Positions 44,165-52,901 of a stretch of DNA of 64,000 nucleotides are shown in pieces. The translations under genes and the position numbers were made by a program. The stretch is from Acidimicrobiia bacterium (GTDB lineage Bacteria > Actinomycetota > Acidimicrobiia > IMCC26256 > PALSA-610). Every line of letters begins with the position of its first letter. The stretch's first letter is position 1. The notes below the pieces were generated by a model that was not told the origin of the DNA, searched no databases, and saw only the letters and a program-made list of their open reading frames with translations. The DNA is taken from positions 235,965 to 299,964 of the forward strand of contig BPGH01000001.1 in the NCBI GenBank assembly GCA_026002935.1. Direction: 5' to 3'.

Positions 44165-45388
44165 ATGCGCATCAACCAGAACATCATGGCGTTCAACGCC
44201 TACCGGAACCTGTCGTCGACGGGCGGGTTGCTGGGCAAGAGCCTCGAGAAGCTGTCGTCGGGCTTCCGGATCAACCGGGCCGCCGACGACGCCTCCGGTC
44301 TCGTCATCAGCCAGGGCCTGCGGGCCCAGGTCTCGGGTCTGCGCCAGGCGACCCGCAACGCCCAGGACGGCGTCTCGGTCGTGCAGACCGCAGAGGGCGC
44401 CCTCACCGAGGTCCACTCGATGCTCAACCGCATCCGCGACCTCATCGTGCAGGCCGCCAACACGGCCTCCGCGGACGCGGCGGCCCGCCAGGCGGCGCAG
44501 AACGAGATCGAGCAGCTCCGCGACGAGATCGACCGCATCGCCGAGACCACGACCTTCGGGACGCAGCAGCTCCTGAACGGGTCGTTCGGGGCGCAGGCGG
44601 CGCGGCTGTCGAACGCGGTCACCGGCGCCACCTCGGGTGTCACCGTCGGTGCGTCGAACACGTTCGACCTCGTGCTCGACTCGGTCGGTTCGGACACGAG
44701 CCTCTCGGTCACCGTCACGGTCTCGGCCGGGACCTACACGACCGCGGCCTCCTACGAGACCGCGCTCCAGGACGCGATCGACGCGGCGCTGTCGGGCCAG
44801 TCGGGCTTCACCGGGGCCGTCACCGCCCACGTGCGTGACCTCGGCTCGGGCGTGTGGACCGTCGAGCTCGTCCGCAACTCCACCGACGAGGACGCGAGCC
44901 TGCGGGTCGCCAACCCCGGCAGCGGCGTCGTCGGCGTCGCGGCCGGCAACGAGGCCACCGACACCAGCGGTGGCGGCGTGTTCCAGGTCGGCGCCAACGT
45001 CACCGACACCAACCAGATCCAGGTCTCGATCGCGGACATCCGCATCAGCACGGGCACCCACGGCGCCTTCACGGCCCTGGCGGCGATCGACGTCACCGAC
45101 ATCTCCTCGCACGAGCAGGCCCAGGTCCTGATCGACGACGCGATCGAGGAGGTCTCGACGGTCCGGGGCGAGCTCGGTGCCGTCCAGAACCGGTTCGAGT
45201 CCACGATCGCGAACCTGCAGATCGCGACCGAGAACCTGTCGGCGTCGGAGTCCCGCATCCGTGACACCGACATGGCGCTGGAGATGGTGACGTTCACCCG
45301 CCACCAGATCCTGCTCCAGGCCGGCACGGCCATGCTCGCCCAGGCGAACGCGGCGCCGCAGTCCGTGCTGCGGCTCCTCCAGGGCTGA
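44165..45388 (+). CDS. fliC: Flagellin, copy 1
   Basis: A 407-residue filament protein. The N-terminal D0/D1 has MRINQNIMAFNAYRNLSSTG, LEKLSSGFRINRAADDASGL and LRQATRNAQDGVSVVQTAEG. The C-terminal has TVRGELGAVQNRFESTIANL and EMVTFTRHQILLQAGTAMLA, QANAAPQSVLRLLQG. The middle domain (about 155-310) is Ser/Thr/Val-rich and a likely glycosylation surface. It is nearly identical to copy 2 at 45591. The leader carries CsrA-like sites. Confidence 0.97.
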   Translation: MRINQNIMAFNAYRNLSSTGGLLGKSLEKLSSGFRINRAADDASGLVISQGLRAQVSGLRQATRNAQDGVSVVQTAEGALTEVHSMLNRIRDLIVQAANTASADAAARQAAQNEIEQLRDEIDRIAETTTFGTQQLLNGSFGAQAARLSNAVTGATSGVTVGASNTFDLVLDSVGSDTSLSVTVTVSAGTYTTAASYETALQDAIDAALSGQSGFTGAVTAHVRDLGSGVWTVELVRNSTDEDASLRVANPGSGVVGVAAGNEATDTSGGGVFQVGANVTDTNQIQVSIADIRISTGTHGAFTALAAIDVTDISSHEQAQVLIDDAIEEVSTVRGELGAVQNRFESTIANLQIATENLSASESRIRDTDMALEMVTFTRHQILLQAGTAMLAQANAAPQSVLRLLQG

Positions 45389-45408
45389 CACGCGGCTGGG
45401 CACACGAC

Positions 45409-45441
45409 GGAGGGGACCGGGCCCCGTGCCCGGTCCCCTCC
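45409..45441 (+). terminator. Terminator hairpin after flagellin 1
   Basis: A 13-bp perfect stem GGAGGGGACCGGG with its complement and loop CCCCGTG, 20 bp past the stop codon. No T-run. Confidence 0.8.
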
Positions 45442-45468
45442 GCGCGTGGTGACACGGGTCATTCGCGC

Positions 45469-45496
45469 TACAGCGGCCGCACCGGCCCGCCGAGAA
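45469..45496 (+). promoter_or_regulatory. Candidate sigma-28 promoter of flagellin gene 2
   Basis: TACA, 16 bp, GCCGAGAA: the -10 agrees with GCCGATAA at seven of eight bases, the best match in the window. Confidence 0.6.
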
Positions 45497-45502
45497 CTCC
45501 TC

Positions 45503-45582
45503 CGTCGGCGGCGGTGCCCCGGGCGGCGCCGCCGACGTGTCGGGTCGGGCCCACGGACGGGTCCGCGCACTTCACGGAGGAG
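45503..45582 (+). promoter_or_regulatory. Flagellin 2 structured leader with candidate CsrA sites
   Basis: An 11-bp perfect stem (45503-45513 with 45527-45537) comes first. It is followed by CGGGCCC-ACGGAC-GGGTCCG (45546-45565), a seven-pair stem (one G-U) with GGA in a hexaloop. CACGGAGGAG (45573-45582) then covers the ribosome-binding site. Confidence 0.6.
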
Positions 45583-45590
45583 AAGCGCAG

Positions 45591-46811
45591 ATGCGCATCA
45601 ACCAGAACATCATGGCGTTCAACGCCTACCGGAACCTCTCGGGGACCAGCGGCCTGCTGGGCAAGAGCCTCGAGAAGCTGTCGTCGGGCTTCCGGATCAA
45701 CCGGGCCGCCGACGACGCCTCCGGTCTCGTCATCAGCCAGGGCCTGCGGGCCCAGGTCTCGGGTCTGCGCCAGGCGACCCGCAACGCCCAGGACGGCGTC
45801 TCGGTCGTGCAGACCGCAGAGGGCGCCCTCACCGAGGTCCACTCGATGCTCAACCGCATCCGCGACCTCATCGTGCAGGCCGCCAACACGGCGTCGTCCG
45901 ACGCGGCGGCCCGCCAGGCGGCGCAGAACGAGATCGAGCAGCTCCGCGACGAGATCGACCGCATCGCCGAGACCACGTCGTTCGGCAGCCAGACGCTGCT
46001 CAACGGCGAGTTCGGGGCGCAGGCGGCGCGGCTGTCGAACGCGGTCACCGGCGCCACCTCGGGTGTCACCGTCGGTGCGTCGAACACGTTCGACCTCGTG
46101 CTCGACTCGGTCGGCTCGGACACGAGCCTCTCGGTCACCGTCACGGTCTCGGCCGGGACCTACACGACCGCGGCCTCCTACGAGACCGCGCTGCAGGACG
46201 CGATCGACGCGGCGCTGTCGGGCCAGTCGGGCTTCACCGGGGCCGTCACCGCCCACGTGCGTGACCTCGGCTCGGGCGTGTGGACCGTCGAGCTCGTCCG
46301 CAACTCCACCGACGAGGACGCGAGCCTGCGGGTCGCCAACCCCGGCAGCGGCGTCGTCGGCGTCGCGGCCGGCAACGACTCCACCGACACCAGCGGTGGC
46401 GGCGTGTTCCAGGTCGGCGCCAACGTCACCGACACCAACCAGATCACCGTGGCCATCACCGACATCCGCATCTCGAGCGGCACGGTGGGCGCGTTCACGG
46501 CCCTGGCGGCGATCGACGTGACGGACACGACCTCGCACGAGCAGGCCCAGGTCCTGATCGACGACGCGATCGAGGAGGTCTCGACGGTCCGGGGCGAGCT
46601 CGGTGCCGTCCAGAACCGGTTCGAGTCCACGATCGCGAACCTGCAGATCACGACCGAGAACCTGTCGGCGTCGGAGTCCCGCATCCGCGACACCGACATG
46701 GCGCTGGAGATGGTGACGTTCACCCGCCACCAGATCCTGCTCCAGGCCGGCACGGCCATGCTCGCCCAGGCGAACGCGGCGCCGCAGTCCGTGCTGCGGC
46801 TCCTCCAGTAG
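45591..46811 (+). CDS. fliC: Flagellin, copy 2
   Basis: A 406-residue flagellin with about 20 substitutions relative to copy 1, counted by eye. Differences cluster at residues 18-20 (GTS), around 128-142 (SFGSQTLLNGEFG) and around 260-315; long stretches of the middle domain are identical even at DNA level. All D0/D1 motifs are intact and it ends APQSVLRLLQ. It has its own promoter, leader and terminator, so the two copies can be regulated separately. Confidence 0.97.
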   Translation: MRINQNIMAFNAYRNLSGTSGLLGKSLEKLSSGFRINRAADDASGLVISQGLRAQVSGLRQATRNAQDGVSVVQTAEGALTEVHSMLNRIRDLIVQAANTASSDAAARQAAQNEIEQLRDEIDRIAETTSFGSQTLLNGEFGAQAARLSNAVTGATSGVTVGASNTFDLVLDSVGSDTSLSVTVTVSAGTYTTAASYETALQDAIDAALSGQSGFTGAVTAHVRDLGSGVWTVELVRNSTDEDASLRVANPGSGVVGVAAGNDSTDTSGGGVFQVGANVTDTNQITVAITDIRISSGTVGAFTALAAIDVTDTTSHEQAQVLIDDAIEEVSTVRGELGAVQNRFESTIANLQITTENLSASESRIRDTDMALEMVTFTRHQILLQAGTAMLAQANAAPQSVLRLLQ

Positions 46812-46830
46812 CCGGCGGGCCGACCGATTG
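46804..46830 (+). promoter_or_regulatory. Possible sigma-28 promoter of fliD
   Basis: TCCA, 15 bp, ACCGATTG, overlapping the last codons of flagellin 2. If used, the start point would lie inside the following hairpin, so this is weaker than the other candidates. Confidence 0.3.
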
Positions 46831-46861
46831 AGTCGGGGGGAGGTTCGCCTCCCCCCGACTC
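46830..46861 (+). terminator. Terminator hairpin after flagellin 2
   Basis: A 14-bp perfect stem GAGTCGGGGGGAGG with its complement, closed by a TTCG tetraloop, 19 bp after the stop codon. Confidence 0.85.
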
Positions 46862-46888
46862 GCTTCACGAGGGCGGAAGGAGCGGCAG

Positions 46889-49282
46889 GTGACGTCGTCG
46901 ATCACGGGTCTGGCCACCGGGCTGGACACCGCGGCGATCATCAAGCAGCTCGTGGCGATCGAGCGCAACACCCAGAACGCGGTGAAGGCCCGCGCGACGA
47001 AGGCACAGGTCGCCCTCGCGACCTGGTCGGGCCTGCGCACCCAGCTCGCGTCGCTGCGCACCACGGCGCTCGACCTCGCCCGCCCGCTCGGCTGGCGGAC
47101 GCTCACGGCGAGCTCGAGCGACGAGTCGGCCGTCACCGTCACCGCGGGCAGCGGCACGTTCGGCGGGACGCTGTCGTTCACCGTCGACCGCCTCGCCGCC
47201 GCCGGCAGCGTGCGCTCCGAGTACACGGTGACGGGCACCAGCACGCTCGTCGCCGCGGACGCCGCGATCTTCGTCGCCGCCGGCGGGCGGCGCATCGGGT
47301 TCGCGACCTTCGCCTCCGACGACGACCTCGCCACCGGCGAGCACACCATCACGGTCACGCAGTCGTCCGCCGCCGCCACGAAGGCCGGCACGACCGCCCT
47401 CGCCACGTCGACCGTCGTCGACGGCACGAACGACACCGTGCTCGTCGAGGTGAACGGCACGGCGCACACGCTCACGATCGCTTCCGGCACCTACGACCGC
47501 AGCCAGCTCGTCGCCGCGCTCCAGGACGCGGCCGACGCGGCCGGCGCGGCGGTGACGGTAACCCTCAACCAGGACGACACGATCTCCGTCGCCACCTCGC
47601 GCGAGGGCAGCGCGGCGACGATCCGCGTGACCGGCGGCAGCGCGCTCGGCGCGCTCGGCCTCACCACCGACGCGAGCGCCATCACCGGGACCGACGGCAA
47701 GGTGAAGGTCGGCGACGCGGCGGAGCAGACGCTCACGAGCATCGACGCCGGCTCCACCGTCGTGCTGAACGCGACCGCGGGGACGATCACGGCCGTGCTC
47801 GCCGGCGGGCTGCGGGCCGGCTCGGTGACGGGGGAGAACGTCTCGGTCGGCGACGGCAGCCTCGCGACCGTCGTCGCGAACGTCAACGCCGCGGGCGCGG
47901 GCGTCACCGCGAGCGCGGTGCAGGTCGCGACCAACACGTACCGCCTCCAGGTCACCTCCAACTCGGCCGGGGCGCTCAACGGCGTCAACCTCGCCGAAGC
48001 CGAGCTCGGTGCGGCGCTGGGCGGGCTCGTCACCCTCACCGAGGCCGCCGACGCGCAGCTCACGGTCGGCGAGGGCGACGGCGCGTACACCATCGTCTCG
48101 GAGACCAACACCGTCACCGGCCTGCTGCCGGGCGTGACGGTGAACCTGAAGAAGACGACCGGCTCCCCGGTCACGGTCACCGCGAGCCGCGACGTCGGCG
48201 CGATCGCCGACAAGGTGCAGGCGCTCGTCGACGCGGCCAACGCGCTGGCGCAGGCGATCGACACGGCGACGAGCTACGACCCCGAGACCCGCCAGGCGTC
48301 GCCGCTCACGGGCGACGCGACCGCCCGGCGGCTCCTGTTCGAGATCCGCCGTGCCGTCTCCGACGCGGTGCCGTTCGCGAACCCCGGCAGCCCGGGCCTC
48401 GCCGGCGTCTCCGTCGACAAGACGGGGGCGTTCACCTTCGACCGGGCGAAGTTCACCGCCGCCTTCGAGTCCGACCCGACCGGGATGGAGCGGGTCTTCA
48501 CCCAGGGCGGCAGCGCCTCCAGCACCGACGTCACCTTCGTGTCGGCCGGGGACCGGACCCGGGCCGGCACCTACGACGTCGTGATCACGCAGGTCGCCGA
48601 GCGCGCGACCGCCGTCGGCCTCGAGGGCACGTGGCCGCTCGGCAGCCCGCCGACCGTGCGGGTGCGCGTCGGGACGAACGAGGTCTCGTACGCCATCGGG
48701 CCCACCGACACGCAACAGGACGTGGTCGACGCGCTCAACGAGGCGTTCTCGGCCGCCGGCCTCGCGCTCGAGGCGAGCGTCGAGGGCAGCGGCATCCAGG
48801 TCGCGACCACCGCGTACGGCTCGGCCGCCCGCTTCGAGGTCGCCTGGGACGGCTCGACCTGGGAGCAGCACACCGGCACCGACGTCGCCGGCACGGTCGA
48901 CGGCGTCGCCGGGAGCGGCAACGGGCGCGTCCTGTCGATCCCGTTCGGCGACACCCGCCTCGGTGGCCTCGCGCTCGAGATCTCGGCCACGACCCCCGGC
49001 GCGCTCGGCACCTTCACCTACGAGCCCGGCCTCGCGCAACGACTCTCCACCGCGATCCTCGACGCGACCGACGTCGCGACCGGCTACGTCACCTCGACCG
49101 AGAAGGCGCTGCGCTCGCGTGTCGAGTTCATCGAGGACCAGGTCGAGTCGATGGAGCGCCGGCTGGTCCTCTACGAGGCGCGCCTCAAGCGGCAGTTCGC
49201 GACCCTCGAATCGACGCTCGGCGTGCTCCAGCAGCAGTCGAACTGGCTCGCCGGCCAGATCGCCGGCCTGATGCAGCAGTGA
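46889..49282 (+). CDS. fliD: Flagellar filament cap protein FliD (HAP2), enlarged
   Basis: Filament cap of 797 residues, clearly longer than the roughly 470 of enteric FliD. The N-terminus SSITGLATGLDTAAIIKQLV, AIERNTQNAVKARATKAQVA and the C-terminal coiled coil TEKALRSRVEFIEDQVESME, RRLVLYEARLKRQFATLEST, LQQQSNWLAGQI are diagnostic. The middle holds extended Ser/Thr/Ala beta-rich repeats, likely extra surface domains. The GTG start has GGAAGGAG upstream. Confidence 0.94.
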   Translation: MTSSITGLATGLDTAAIIKQLVAIERNTQNAVKARATKAQVALATWSGLRTQLASLRTTALDLARPLGWRTLTASSSDESAVTVTAGSGTFGGTLSFTVDRLAAAGSVRSEYTVTGTSTLVAADAAIFVAAGGRRIGFATFASDDDLATGEHTITVTQSSAAATKAGTTALATSTVVDGTNDTVLVEVNGTAHTLTIASGTYDRSQLVAALQDAADAAGAAVTVTLNQDDTISVATSREGSAATIRVTGGSALGALGLTTDASAITGTDGKVKVGDAAEQTLTSIDAGSTVVLNATAGTITAVLAGGLRAGSVTGENVSVGDGSLATVVANVNAAGAGVTASAVQVATNTYRLQVTSNSAGALNGVNLAEAELGAALGGLVTLTEAADAQLTVGEGDGAYTIVSETNTVTGLLPGVTVNLKKTTGSPVTVTASRDVGAIADKVQALVDAANALAQAIDTATSYDPETRQASPLTGDATARRLLFEIRRAVSDAVPFANPGSPGLAGVSVDKTGAFTFDRAKFTAAFESDPTGMERVFTQGGSASSTDVTFVSAGDRTRAGTYDVVITQVAERATAVGLEGTWPLGSPPTVRVRVGTNEVSYAIGPTDTQQDVVDALNEAFSAAGLALEASVEGSGIQVATTAYGSAARFEVAWDGSTWEQHTGTDVAGTVDGVAGSGNGRVLSIPFGDTRLGGLALEISATTPGALGTFTYEPGLAQRLSTAILDATDVATGYVTSTEKALRSRVEFIEDQVESMERRLVLYEARLKRQFATLESTLGVLQQQSNWLAGQIAGLMQQ

Positions 49283-49335
49283 TGGCCGGCACCCGGCAGG
49301 AACCGAAGGATGCACTCGGAGGGAACGGAGTCCCG

Positions 49336-49728
49336 ATGACGCTCACCACGACGATGCGCGACCGGTACCGCACGAGCGCGGTGGAGACGATGTCGCCCGG
49401 ACGGTTGCTCGTCGCCCTGTACGACCGCCTCGTCCTCGACCTGCACCGCGCGAGCGCGGCGATCCTGGCGCACGACCACGCCGGGTCCCACGAGGCGCTC
49501 GTGCACGCGCAGGCGATCGTCGCCGAGCTCCACGACTGCCTCGACACCGCGACGTGGGCCCCGGCGAAGGGGCTGGCCGACCTGTACCGGTACCTCGACT
49601 CGCGGCTGGTGCGGGCCAACCTCGCCAAGGACGCCGGCATCGTCGACGAGTGCCTCCGGATCGTCGAACCGCTGCGGGCCGCGTGGGCGGAGGCGGCCGG
49701 GGCCGCCCCGGGCGGGCCGGCGGCGTAG
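49336..49728 (+). CDS. fliS: Flagellin export chaperone FliS
   Basis: A 130-residue helical chaperone that keeps flagellin unfolded before export. It has MRDRYRTSAVETMSPGRLLV, ALYDRLVLDLHRASAAI and GLADLYRYLDSRLVRANLAK, which are FliS signatures. The ATG at 49336 has GGAG upstream; an earlier in-frame ATG at 49282 overlaps the fliD stop and would add 18 residues. Confidence 0.93.
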   Translation: MTLTTTMRDRYRTSAVETMSPGRLLVALYDRLVLDLHRASAAILAHDHAGSHEALVHAQAIVAELHDCLDTATWAPAKGLADLYRYLDSRLVRANLAKDAGIVDECLRIVEPLRAAWAEAAGAAPGGPAA

Positions 49729-49731
49729 GCG

Positions 49732-50031
49732 ATGGGGCCGCTCCCGGGCTGGGCCGCCGCACTCGACGAGTTCGAGGCCCGGCTCCTCGCCGCGGCCGAG
49801 ATCCTGCGCGACGGCGGCGGCCGCCCCGCGCCCGCCGGCTTCACGCCGCCGGCGCTCGCCGGTCCCTGCCCGCCCGAGCTGCGCGCCCGGGCCACGGAGC
49901 TCCTCGCGCTCGCCCGGACGCTCGAGGACGGCCTGCGCGCCGAGCTCGGCGCCGTACGGGAGGAGCTGCGGCGCCTGCCGCGCCCCCCGGTCGCCGCCCG
50001 GCCGGGCCCCGGCTTCGACTCCCGCGCCTGA
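49732..50031 (+). CDS. Small helical protein after fliS, FliT-like by position
   Basis: A 99-residue protein with no recognisable domain. It has two helical stretches (LDEFEARLLAAAEILRDG, ARATELLALARTLEDGLRA) separated by a Pro-rich turn. FliT, the FliD chaperone, commonly follows fliS and is a short helical protein, so a FliT-like role is possible but only positional. Starts 3 bp after fliS. Confidence 0.62.
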   Translation: MGPLPGWAAALDEFEARLLAAAEILRDGGGRPAPAGFTPPALAGPCPPELRARATELLALARTLEDGLRAELGAVREELRRLPRPPVAARPGPGFDSRA

Positions 50032-50142
50032 CGAGCCCGCGCCCGACCCGGCCCAGGGCCGGGATCGCACGACCGAGCTCGCAGGACCGGGATCGGGGGG
50101 CCGGGAGGCTGCAGTCACCGGCGGAGCGTCCGATGAGGGGTC

Positions 50143-51900
50143 ATGGGCCGCGCCACCCGCGCCGCCGGCCGCGCACGAACGCCGGCCGCCCGCGTCGAGC
50201 AGCTCCTCCAGGGAGCGCTCGCCGATTCGCGCGCGGGCCGGCTGGACGCGGCCGAGGCGACGCTGCGCCGCGTGCTCGCCGAGCACCCGGGCGAGCACCG
50301 GGCCGCCGAGCTGCTGGCGGTGGCGTGCGCGGAGCGGGGCGACACCGACGAGGCGGTCGCGATCCTCGAGGCGGCCGCCGAGCACGTCGGGCCCCCGGCG
50401 CCGCCGACGGTGCCGTTCCACAACAACCTGGCGAACGCGCTGCGGCGCGCCGGGCGCCGCACGGACGCCGAGGAGCTGCTGCGGCGGCTCGTCGCGATCG
50501 CGCCGCAGGAGTGGCAGCCCTGGCACAACCTCGGCCAGGTGCTGCGCGACCAGGGCCGCGTCGACGAGGCGCTCGCCGCGCTGCGCCGCGCGACCGCGCT
50601 CGAGCCGGCGTACGGGCCGAACCACGCGGTGCTCGGCGAGCTGCTGCACAAGCTCGGCCGGTACAACAGCGCGCAGGCCGCCCTCCGCCGTTGCATCGAC
50701 CTCGGCTGGGACGCCGACGCGAACGTCTGGACGCTGCTCGGCAACACCCACCGGCAGCTCGGGCGCCTCGACGAGGCGATCGACCACCTGCGCCGCGTGG
50801 TCACGATGTCGGGCGGCGGCGCCTACGCGCGCAGCAACCTCGGCATCGCGCTCGCACAGGCGGGACGCCTCGAGGAGTCGCTCGCCGAGTTCGCCCTCGC
50901 GCTCGACGAACGTCCCGACGACGTCGCGGTGCTGTCGAACGCAGCGTACGCACACCTCACGGCCGGGCGGCTCGACACCGGGTGGGCGCTGTGGGAGCAC
51001 GGGATCGACGGCGGCCCCCGCGGCCGCGAGCGGATGCCCCAGGGCGTCCGCCGCTGGACCCCCGACGACCCGGGGACGCGCGTGCTCGTCTACCGGGAGC
51101 AGGGCGTCGGCGACGAGATCATGTTCGCGAGCGTGTACGGCGACCTGATCGACGCCGCCCCCGACGTGATCGTCGAGTGCGACCGCCGCCTCACCGGCCT
51201 GTTCACGCGGTCGTTCCCGCGCGCGACGGTCCGGCCGTTCTCGTTCGACCCGGCCCGCGGCGGGGAGACCGTGGTGCCGCCCGACTTCGACCGCATCGTG
51301 CCCGCCGGCAGCCTCCCCCGCCACTTCCGGCCCGACCTGCGGTCGTTCCCCGACCGGCGCGGCTACCTGGTGCCCGACCCCGAGCGCGTCGCGCGATGGC
51401 GAGGGCTCCTCGCCGACCGGGGACGGCCGCTCGTCGGGATCTCCTGGCGCAGCATCGTCAAGACCGCGGAGCGCCGGCTCGAGTACACGCACCTGCGGGA
51501 GTGGGGCGAGATCCTCACCGTCGGGGGCGTCACCTGGGTCAACCTCCAGTACGACGACTGCGAGCGCGAGCTGCGCGAGGCCGAACGGCGCTTCGGCGTC
51601 GAGATCCTGCGCTGGCCGTGGCTCGACCTGATGAACGACTTCGAGGAGGTCGCGGCGCTCACCGCGTGCCTCGACCTCGTGCTGGCGCCGCGCAACGCGG
51701 TCGCGATGCTCTCGGGCGCGCTCGGCGTGCCCACGACGATGATGGGGAACGCGTGGGACTGGTCCGACCTCGGCACCGGCCGCTCCCCCTGGTTCCCCAC
51801 CGTGGAGCTCGCCGTGCGCGAGCACCGCGACGACTGGGACGGCGTGCTCGCGCAGGCGGCCCGCCGCGTGGCAGGGCTCGTCGCCACGACGGGCCGATGA
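50143..51900 (+). CDS. TPR-domain glycosyltransferase (OGT-like), candidate flagellin glycosyltransferase
   Basis: A 585-residue protein. Residues 20-275 hold about seven TPR units, e.g. ALADSRAGRLDAAEATLRRV, PWHNLGQVLRDQGRVDEALA and LGNTHRQLGRLDEAIDHLRR. Residues 300-585 form a GT-B-like C-terminal domain with YREQGVGDEIMFASVYGDLI, VGISWRSIVKTAERRLEYTH and APRNAVAMLSGALGVPTTMM. Its place between fliS and pseB suggests it moves pseudaminic acid onto flagellin, instead of the usual Maf enzyme. Intact. Confidence 0.85.
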   Translation: MGRATRAAGRARTPAARVEQLLQGALADSRAGRLDAAEATLRRVLAEHPGEHRAAELLAVACAERGDTDEAVAILEAAAEHVGPPAPPTVPFHNNLANALRRAGRRTDAEELLRRLVAIAPQEWQPWHNLGQVLRDQGRVDEALAALRRATALEPAYGPNHAVLGELLHKLGRYNSAQAALRRCIDLGWDADANVWTLLGNTHRQLGRLDEAIDHLRRVVTMSGGGAYARSNLGIALAQAGRLEESLAEFALALDERPDDVAVLSNAAYAHLTAGRLDTGWALWEHGIDGGPRGRERMPQGVRRWTPDDPGTRVLVYREQGVGDEIMFASVYGDLIDAAPDVIVECDRRLTGLFTRSFPRATVRPFSFDPARGGETVVPPDFDRIVPAGSLPRHFRPDLRSFPDRRGYLVPDPERVARWRGLLADRGRPLVGISWRSIVKTAERRLEYTHLREWGEILTVGGVTWVNLQYDDCERELREAERRFGVEILRWPWLDLMNDFEEVAALTACLDLVLAPRNAVAMLSGALGVPTTMMGNAWDWSDLGTGRSPWFPTVELAVREHRDDWDGVLAQAARRVAGLVATTGR

Positions 51901-51913
51901 GGACGGGGAGCCG

Positions 51914-52894
51914 ATGCTGGACCTGAACGGAGCGACGATCCTGCTCACCGGCGGCACGGGGTCGTTCGGCAACGCCTTCATCGACCGGGTCGTGCGCTGC
52001 TGGCCCGACGCCGTGGTGCGCGTCTACTCGCGCGACGAGCTCAAGCAGTCGCAGCTGCGCGCCCGGTACGGCGACTCGCAACTCCGGTTCCTGATCGGCG
52101 ACGTGCGCGACCGGGCCCGGATGTCGCGGGCCGCGGAGGGCTGCGACGTGATCGTGCACGCGGCGGCGATGAAGCAGGTCGAGGCGTGCGAGTACAACCC
52201 GTTCGAGGCGGTGCGCACCAACGTGCTCGGCGCCCAGCACGTCGTCGACTCGGCGATCGACGCCCGGGTGCCGAAGGTGGTGGCGCTGTCGACCGACAAG
52301 GCCGTCAACCCGGTGAACCTGTACGGCGCGACGAAGCTGTGCCAGGAGAAGATCTTCGTCCAGGGCAACGCCTACGCCGCGCAACGCCACACCCGCCTCG
52401 CGTGCGTGCGGTACGGGAACGTCGTGGGGTCGCGCGGCTCGGTGGTACCGGTGTTCCGGGAACAGCTCGCCCGCAACGGGCGCATCACGATCACCGACGA
52501 GCGGATGACCCGCTTCTGGATCACCCTCCCCCAGGCGGTCGACCTCGTGCTCCACGCGCTCGAGCACATGGAGGGCGGCGAGGTGTTCGTGCCGAAGATC
52601 CCGTCGATGCGCGTGACCGACCTGGCCGACGCCATCGCCCCGGGCGTGCCGCGCGACGTGATCGGCATCCGGCCCGGCGAGAAGCTGCACGAGATCCTCG
52701 TGACGGTCGACGAGGCGCGCCACACGATCGACACCGGTGAGGTGTTCGTCGTCCTGCCCGAGCACCCGTGGTGGGACGAGATGGGCTCCGGCATCGTCGG
52801 CAAGCCGCTGCGCGACGGGTTCTCGTACGCCAGCGACACGAACGACTGGTGGCTCACGGTCGACGAGCTGCGCGGCATGCTGCCCGCGGCCTGA
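51914..52894 (+). CDS. pseB: UDP-GlcNAc 4,6-dehydratase (5-inverting), PseB
   Basis: First step of pseudaminic acid synthesis. The 326-residue extended SDR has TGGTGSFGNAFIDRVV (cofactor loop), RDELKQSQLRARYG, HAAAMKQVEACEYNPFEAV and STDKAVNPVNLYGATKLCQE, with the modified catalytic set (Lys/Tyr) of the inverting family, and RPGEKLHEILV. Intact. 13 bp after the TPR glycosyltransferase. Confidence 0.95.
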   Translation: MLDLNGATILLTGGTGSFGNAFIDRVVRCWPDAVVRVYSRDELKQSQLRARYGDSQLRFLIGDVRDRARMSRAAEGCDVIVHAAAMKQVEACEYNPFEAVRTNVLGAQHVVDSAIDARVPKVVALSTDKAVNPVNLYGATKLCQEKIFVQGNAYAAQRHTRLACVRYGNVVGSRGSVVPVFREQLARNGRITITDERMTRFWITLPQAVDLVLHALEHMEGGEVFVPKIPSMRVTDLADAIAPGVPRDVIGIRPGEKLHEILVTVDEARHTIDTGEVFVVLPEHPWWDEMGSGIVGKPLRDGFSYASDTNDWWLTVDELRGMLPAA

Positions 52895-52901
52895 ACGGTC
52901 G

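Noticed and set aside
46865..49315. 816-aa minus-strand frame opposite fliD
   Set aside because: Shadow of fliD; Arg/Gly/Asp/Val-only composition.
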